A stretch of 64,000 bases of DNA. It comes from Phocoena phocoena (taxonomy: Eukaryota > Chordata > Mammalia > Artiodactyla > Phocoenidae). The notes below the pieces were generated by a model, which saw only the letters and a program-made list of their open reading frames with translations, was not told where the DNA came from and made no database searches. The stretch spans positions 81,441,951-81,505,950 of the forward strand of contig NC_089225.1 of assembly GCF_963924675.1 (NCBI RefSeq). Reading direction: 5' to 3'. The translations under genes and the position numbers were made by a program. Shown here in pieces: positions 62,501-64,000 of the stretch (position 1 is its first letter; each line of letters begins with the position of its first letter).

Positions 62501-62761
62501 CTTCTAAGAGCAGCCAGTTAGGAAGGTACACTGTGTTTGACTTCAACAGTGGTGTCTCAGAAAACCTGGTTGTGTACCTTTTGCACCTTATTCTCAAAAA
62601 TTCTGAACTTTGTGATACCCTTGAGAGTCAAGTGTGTGGTCTGCTTTGTGACACTGACCAAGCACTGCTAATGTCACTCTCTCCACCATTTTGTGTAGCA
62701 CACAGACCTGGCTCAGTATATGTCTCAGCATCCAGGAGGGCTTCATCCTCACAATGTCAGG
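38127..62761 (+). CDS. CDK15: CDK15 (PFTAIRE-type cyclin-dependent kinase 2), first six coding exons, partial
   Basis: Six exons (38127-38249, 38973-39122, 39327-39421, 45686-45765, 61852-61946, 62699-62761) join in frame into 202 codons with GT/AG introns. The product is the N-terminal half of a serine/threonine kinase of the PFTAIRE subgroup (CDK14/CDK15). Visible are a Cys-rich, basic N-terminal extension (1-91), the glycine-rich loop [12 protein letters not shown] (109-120), the ATP-anchoring lysine in VALK (K132), the signature PFTAIRE (143-149) with the helix-C glutamate E149, gatekeeper F178 and hinge FEYM (178-181). [19 protein letters not shown] and the [20 protein letters not shown] stretch point to CDK15 rather than CDK14, whose loop region I remember as [19 protein letters not shown]. 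The human protein is about 435 residues, so roughly 230 residues, including HRD and DFG, lie right of the window. The family partners with cyclin Y at membranes; for CDK15 this is family knowledge, not visible here. No frameshift or stop breaks the reading frame. Confidence 0.96.
38250..38972 (+). other. CDK15: CDK15 intron 1 (723 bp)
   Basis: Short intron between coding exons 1 and 2, phase 0. It is AT-rich, with no repeat that I recognise and no other exon-like open frame. Confidence 0.85.
38973..39122 (+). CDS. CDK15: CDK15 coding exon 2 (residues 42-91)
   Basis: The acceptor TTTTTCTCTAG ends at 38972 and the donor is GTGAGT at 39123. The 150-bp, phase-0 exon encodes [20 protein letters not shown] onward. 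A basic stretch KFKSKRPR (67-74) precedes the serines of SNSDS (75-79), a possible basophilic-kinase or 14-3-3-type site, by analogy to related CDKs only. Met52 (39003-39005) is an in-frame downstream start that could give a shorter form of the protein if exon 1 is skipped or replaced. Confidence 0.95.
39327..39421 (+). CDS. CDK15: CDK15 coding exon 3 (residues 92-122 plus two bases of codon 123): glycine-rich loop
   Basis: The acceptor TTATGCAG ends at 39326 and the donor GTGAGT starts at 39422. The exon encodes [19 protein letters not shown] and on to YKGIS, holding the start of the kinase domain and the nucleotide-binding loop [11 protein letters not shown]. It ends after two bases (CG) of an Arg codon completed by the first G of exon 4. 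Intron 2 before it is only 204 bp. Confidence 0.96.
40340..41160 (+). mobile_element. Old L1-derived sequence in CDK15 intron 3
   Basis: ..TAACTGCAGCAAGATTTATAATAGAAAA..CAAATATCCATTAATGGAGGACTGGCTAAATTATC.. is a common L1 C-terminal ORF2/3' UTR motif. 40760-41160 shows a decayed reverse-transcriptase part (GATGTCAAAAAGGCATTTGATAAATTC). Heavily diverged. Confidence 0.65.
41249..41584 (+). mobile_element. CHR SINE, long form
   Basis: Starts GGGACTTCCCTGGTGGCG and ends in an A-run. Flanked by AAAATGGGCAGGATT (41234-41248) and AAAAAGGCAGGATT (41586-41599). Confidence 0.93.
41650..42190 (-). mobile_element. L2 LINE 3' end
   Basis: Antisense L2: ATTTATTAAGCACCTACTCTGTGCCAGGCACT.. through ..TATTTTAAATAGTGAGAGAGGAGGCCTC.. 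and ..TTTCAGGCAGAGGGAACAGCAAG.. to GGGCCTTATATAGGGTCTTG. Among the better preserved L2 pieces in the window. Confidence 0.88.
42819..43037 (+). mobile_element. CHR-1 SINE
   Basis: Starts GGGCTTCCCTGGTGGC and ends CATGTACCAC plus A-rich tail. AAAAAGATGAAGA is repeated on both sides (42806-42818 and 43038-43050). Confidence 0.93.
43200..43430 (+). mobile_element. Old L1 ORF2 C-terminal fragment
   Basis: ..TATGCAAAATATTTCAATAAAAAATGGGCAAACAGG..GAACAGAAAAGACCAATAACC.. resembles the [17 protein letters not shown] region of L1 ORF2, decayed. Confidence 0.5.
43440..44590 (+). mobile_element. Old L1 3' UTR (L1MB/MC-like), interrupted
   Basis: ..TATTGGGTTGTAACCCAAAGTATAAAGTGACTATGAGTCCA.. and ..GAGACATGATAACTAAATGCAATGTGG..CCTGGAATAGAAAAGGGACATC.. 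then the 3' end ..TAACAACAGAGGAAACTGG..TCAATCTAAAACTGTTCTAAAATATG. The segment about 44130-44390 does not fit and may be another old repeat inserted into it. Confidence 0.65.
44600..45010 (+). mobile_element. Old L1/HAL1 fragment
   Basis: ..GCTGTTGGCGAGAGGGTGCTAG..TGCGGCACAATGTGGG.. matches the decayed L1 ORF2 C-terminal Cys region. Confidence 0.5.
45070..45350 (-). mobile_element. L2 LINE remnant
   Basis: Antisense L2: TTTTATTCAGAATGAAATGTGGAG..TTTTGAGCACAGAAGTGACTTG..CTAGGAGGTCATTACAATAATTCAG. It ends about 330 bp before CDK15 exon 4. Confidence 0.7.
45686..45765 (+). CDS. CDK15: CDK15 coding exon 4 (residues 123-149): VALK lysine and PFTAIRE helix
   Basis: The acceptor AACTCTTCTAG ends at 45685 and the donor GTAAGA starts at 45766. 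The exon encodes [19 protein letters not shown] followed by PFTAIRE. K132 is the beta-3 lysine and E149 the helix-C glutamate that pairs with it; PFTAIRE is the cyclin-contacting signature. The exon ends with one base (G) of Ala150. A CHR SINE with a long poly-T run begins about 85 bp downstream. Confidence 0.96.
45856..46074 (-). mobile_element. CHR-1 SINE with long poly-T, next to CDK15 exon 4
   Basis: A 33-base T run (45851-45883), then GCGGTACATGGGCCTC.. to ..CCACCAGGGAAGCC. Flanked by CTAGCTTTTT (45846-45855 and 46075-46084). The pure A-tail suggests a recent insertion. It is antisense to CDK15, 80 bp past the exon 4 donor. Confidence 0.95.
46440..46700 (+). mobile_element. MIR SINE
   Basis: Sense MIR: GCTTGAATCTTAGATATACC..TACTAGTGGTGTGACCGTGGG..TTAAGACTCAGTTTATTGC..GAGTTGTTATGAGGCTTAAATGAG. 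Confidence 0.8.
48120..48325 (+). mobile_element. CHR-1 SINE
   Basis: Starts GGGCTTCCCTGTTGGCG and ends CGTACTGC plus tail. Flanked by AATAAGAACAGCTG (48106-48119 and 48326-48339), exact. Confidence 0.95.
48645..48890 (-). mobile_element. MIR and L2-like scraps
   Basis: Antisense MIR-like ..CATGTGTTACCTCTTTCAATCTTC..GATTATTACGATTCC.. followed by an L2-like 3' end ATGAGTATTTACTGAGCACC. Confidence 0.6.
51714..51918 (-). mobile_element. CHR-1 SINE inside L1 ORF2
   Basis: Antisense CHR-1. Flanked by CTCTAAATGTTT (51702-51713 and 51919-51930), both copies being L1 sequence. It arrived after the L1 and interrupts its reverse-transcriptase N-terminal part. Confidence 0.95.
54371..55426 (-). promoter_or_regulatory. 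L1 5' UTR with internal promoter region
   Basis: The GC-rich part (about 54780-55426) contrasts sharply with the flanking intron. In L1 the 5' UTR carries the element's own promoter. Whether this copy is active cannot be seen. The 179-codon open frame at 54889-55428 on the minus strand is within this UTR and is not a known protein. Confidence 0.7.
55745..55875 (-). mobile_element. MIR SINE remnant
   Basis: Antisense MIR: ..ACTTCAGAGAGGTTAGGTAACACATCTGAGGTCACAGAGCTAGTAAT.. . Confidence 0.75.
56155..56265 (-). mobile_element. MIR SINE remnant
   Basis: Antisense MIR: ..GAGAAAACTGAGCCAAAAATAGACAGAGGCACCTCTGTGAGGTCATACAG.. . Short, diverged. Confidence 0.6.
57886..58096 (+). mobile_element. CHR-1 SINE
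   Basis: Starts GGGCTTCCCTAGTGGCG and ends CGTGTACCGC plus A-tail. Flanked by AAAAGCATCTTC (57874-57885 and 58097-58108), exact. Confidence 0.95.
58160..58980 (-). mobile_element. L2 LINE remnant
   Basis: Antisense L2: ..AATACAGCAATAAGCAAAATAGAC..GAGCAGAGACCTGAAGGAAGCGAGG..AGCAGGGAGACTAGTTAGGAGAC..GATGGTGGCCTGGCC..TTGCTGATGGATTGGAAG. The long minus-strand ORF at 58652-59245 overlaps this L2 and has no independent support. Confidence 0.85.
59266..59460 (+). mobile_element. CHR-1 SINE
   Basis: Starts GGGCTTCCCTGGTGGC and ends CGCGTACCGC plus A-tail, with a small internal deletion after CCCGTGAGCC. No clear target duplication was found. Confidence 0.92.
59487..59577. repeat. (TG)n followed by GA-rich run
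   Basis: About 20 TG units (59488-59526), then a purine tract of GAGAGAGGGAGG type. It lies just after the SINE tail. Confidence 0.95.
59800..60000 (-). mobile_element. MIR SINE remnant
   Basis: Antisense MIR: ..CAACCCTGTGAAGTCAGG..GGCATTATCTCCTTTTCACAAGGAGTGAATGGAGACTTGG..GACAAGGCCAGGATTCACATTAGGCC.. . Confidence 0.7.
60180..60780. repeat. Probable old interspersed repeat, class unresolved
   Basis: Contains ..GAACCAATCACTGTGGCTGG..CTCTGATTGGCCAGACCTAGGTCACATGCCC.., a word order I associate with a common mammalian interspersed repeat but cannot name. No gene seen. Confidence 0.4.
61852..61946 (+). CDS. CDK15: CDK15 coding exon 5 (residues 150-181): beta-4/beta-5 and hinge
   Basis: The acceptor TTTTTCTAG ends at 61851 and the donor GTGAGT starts at 61947. 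The exon completes Ala150 and encodes [19 protein letters not shown] then [13 protein letters not shown]178 is the gatekeeper and 179-181 begin the hinge. It ends in phase 0. It is separated from exon 4 by a 16.1-kb intron. Confidence 0.96.
61947..62698 (+). other. CDK15: CDK15 intron 5 (752 bp)
   Basis: Phase 0 intron between exons 5 and 6. No repeat I recognise. The open frame 62482-63012 overlaps exon 6 in a different frame and is not coding. Confidence 0.85.
62699..62761 (+). CDS. CDK15: CDK15 coding exon 6 (residues 182-202)
   Basis: The acceptor TTTTGTGTAG ends at 62698 and the donor GTGAGT starts at 62762. The 63-bp phase-0 exon encodes [20 protein letters not shown] followed by R. 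The HTDL..YM..HPGGLH pattern is typical of the CDK14/15 group just after the hinge. No further exon was found between 62762 and 64000, so the next coding exon lies beyond the window. Confidence 0.96.
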
Positions 62762-63837
62762 GTGAGTACTTTGAGGGTCGGGACTCTCCTCTGGCTTGCC
62801 CACAGCAGAAGAATCTTGAAACAGACTGCCATCACAAACTGAAATTCCATGATACTAATAAGAAGATGGATATCATTGATATTCTAGGGGAAAGTAAAAA
62901 AAAAAAAAAAAAAAGGATTTGCCTCAAGATATGGAGCAATGTCTGGCTGTTTTCTGGGCAGCCTAACCCTGTCAGTCATTGTCATCATGCAAATGTGTCT
63001 TTAGAAGTATAAACCAATGAAAAAGATTTGCATTACAAGAAAAAATGTGAAGTTAGGCCATCATAAAATAAATACTTTCTTCATAGCAGACTACTGTGGT
63101 CTGTGATAAAGTTTGTGTTGTACCTATAGTTCCCCACTATAACTAGCAAACAAAGTACCCTTGTTGGATCTTTATCAGTTATCCTTTTGCCTGTTCTATC
63201 AGATCCGATTATATGTGGGACCAACTTCCATTTTTCCAGTCATTGGAATAGAAATAATAATAAACTCTTAACTAGCTGTAATTCTACATCTGTTATAAAT
63301 TTTAGAAAGCATTTGTATTTCATACTTTTCATTCCCTAGGGTTTTATTGGCATTAATTAATAGACTGGCCCTTAACATAACCATATGAGATTTGTATATG
63401 ATGTACTCATTCATTTAACTAATATTTATGTGTTTATTAATTCATTCATTCAAGAAATATTTATTGACTACTTAGTGCCATGTTAAATCCTGAGGTTTCA
63501 ATAATGAATAAGTTGTGTTTCTTATTTTCAATGAGCTAAAGCCCAGTAGGACATACGGACTTAGATAGGTAGTGAGAAGCAAAGTTATAAGGGCTATGGC
63601 CATGTTAACTAGGAATACTCTGAGGACTCATAGTAAGGGGACCTAATCCAGTCGTGGAGGCAAGGGGGAAAGGAAGGTTTGAAGACAGGGGTTTGAAAAG
63701 AGTGAAAACATTTTAAAATAGTTAGAGGAAAATGGAATAGAAAACTAACTAGGGAAACCAAGAAGGAATGTCTAGTAGTGTGTTAAGGACGCTGGTGAGG
63801 ATGAAATCCATTAAATTATCTACATGATCATGAGATT
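62762..63837 (+). other. CDK15: Start of CDK15 intron 6
   Basis: AT-rich. A diverged antisense L2 piece is likely at about 63440-63800 (AATATTTATTGACTACTTAGTGCC..). No exon was recognised. Confidence 0.6.
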
Positions 63838-63889
<52 letters not shown>

Positions 63890-63963
63890 TCCTTCCTTCC
63901 TTCCTTCCTTCTTTCTCTCTCTCTCCCTCCCTCCCTCTTTCTTTCTTTCCTTCCTTCCTTCCT

Positions 63964-63999
<36 letters not shown>

Positions 64000-64000
64000 T
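63838..64000. repeat. (TTTC)n/(TTCC)n microsatellite tract
   Basis: An almost pure pyrimidine run made of TTTC, then TTCC, CTCTCTCCC and TTTC units, continuing past the window edge. Confidence 0.98.

Noticed and set aside
62482..63012. 176-codon ORF overlapping CDK15 exon 6
   Set aside because: It reads exon 6 in the wrong frame. The real frame is fixed by the phase of exon 5 and by the HTDLAQYM match.
1..64000. CRISPR array, defence island, operon or other prokaryotic system
   Set aside because: Split gene with GT/AG introns, SINEs, L1, L2 and LTRs show mammalian nuclear DNA. No direct-repeat array with unique spacers was seen.

Overview
This is mammalian nuclear DNA, almost certainly from a cetacean (whale or dolphin). 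The main evidence is about 21 copies of the tRNA-derived CHR-type SINE, whose ends read GGGCTTCCCTGGTGG... and ...GAGGCCCGCGTACCGC, together with ruminant/cetacean-type L1 3' ends, an otherwise standard set of old mammalian repeats (MIR, L2, MLT1, MER2) and a vertebrate split gene. Most of the window is intergenic or intronic and built of transposable elements. I found no bacterial, plasmid or phage content, no CRISPR array, and nothing I can defend as an undescribed biological system.

Layout. 1-4010: damaged L1 ORF2 and 3' end (+), followed by an old MaLR-type LTR. 4.3-13.5 kb: repeat scraps (L2, CHR SINEs, MIR, old L1), probably intron 1 of ALS2 if the next assignment is right. 13.5-14.5 kb: a CpG island with a minus-strand splice donor, a GC box, two CRE sites and an X-box-like site. 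I read it as the promoter and non-coding exon 1 of ALS2 on the minus strand, by synteny with CDK15. 14.5-37.9 kb: intergenic. It contains two adjacent antisense L2 copies (16.1-20.6 kb) broken by MLT1, MIR, MER2, CHR and a solo LTR, then old L1 with a younger 400-bp L1 insertion (29.2-31.9 kb), and a 2.6-kb 5'-truncated L1 (32.6-35.2 kb) with an unusually long target-site duplication.

38.1-64 kb: the 5' half of CDK15 (PFTAIRE-type cyclin-dependent kinase 2), plus strand. Six coding exons give 202 codons, from the start codon through the N-terminal extension, glycine-rich loop, ATP-binding lysine, PFTAIRE helix, hinge and the segment after it. All exon junctions have GT/AG sites and consistent phases. 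The rest of the kinase (HRD catalytic loop, DFG, C-lobe) lies beyond the right edge. Intron 4 (16.1 kb) holds an essentially full-length but broken L1 in antisense, itself carrying a CHR SINE. The window ends in a long TTTC/TTCC tract.

The two genes appear to be arranged head to head, about 24 kb apart, and are not expected to share a pathway. CDK15 is a cyclin-Y-type CDK of the PFTAIRE group; ALS2 encodes alsin, a Rab5/Rac guanine-nucleotide exchange factor. Repeat family names are from memory of consensus sequences and were not checked by a search.
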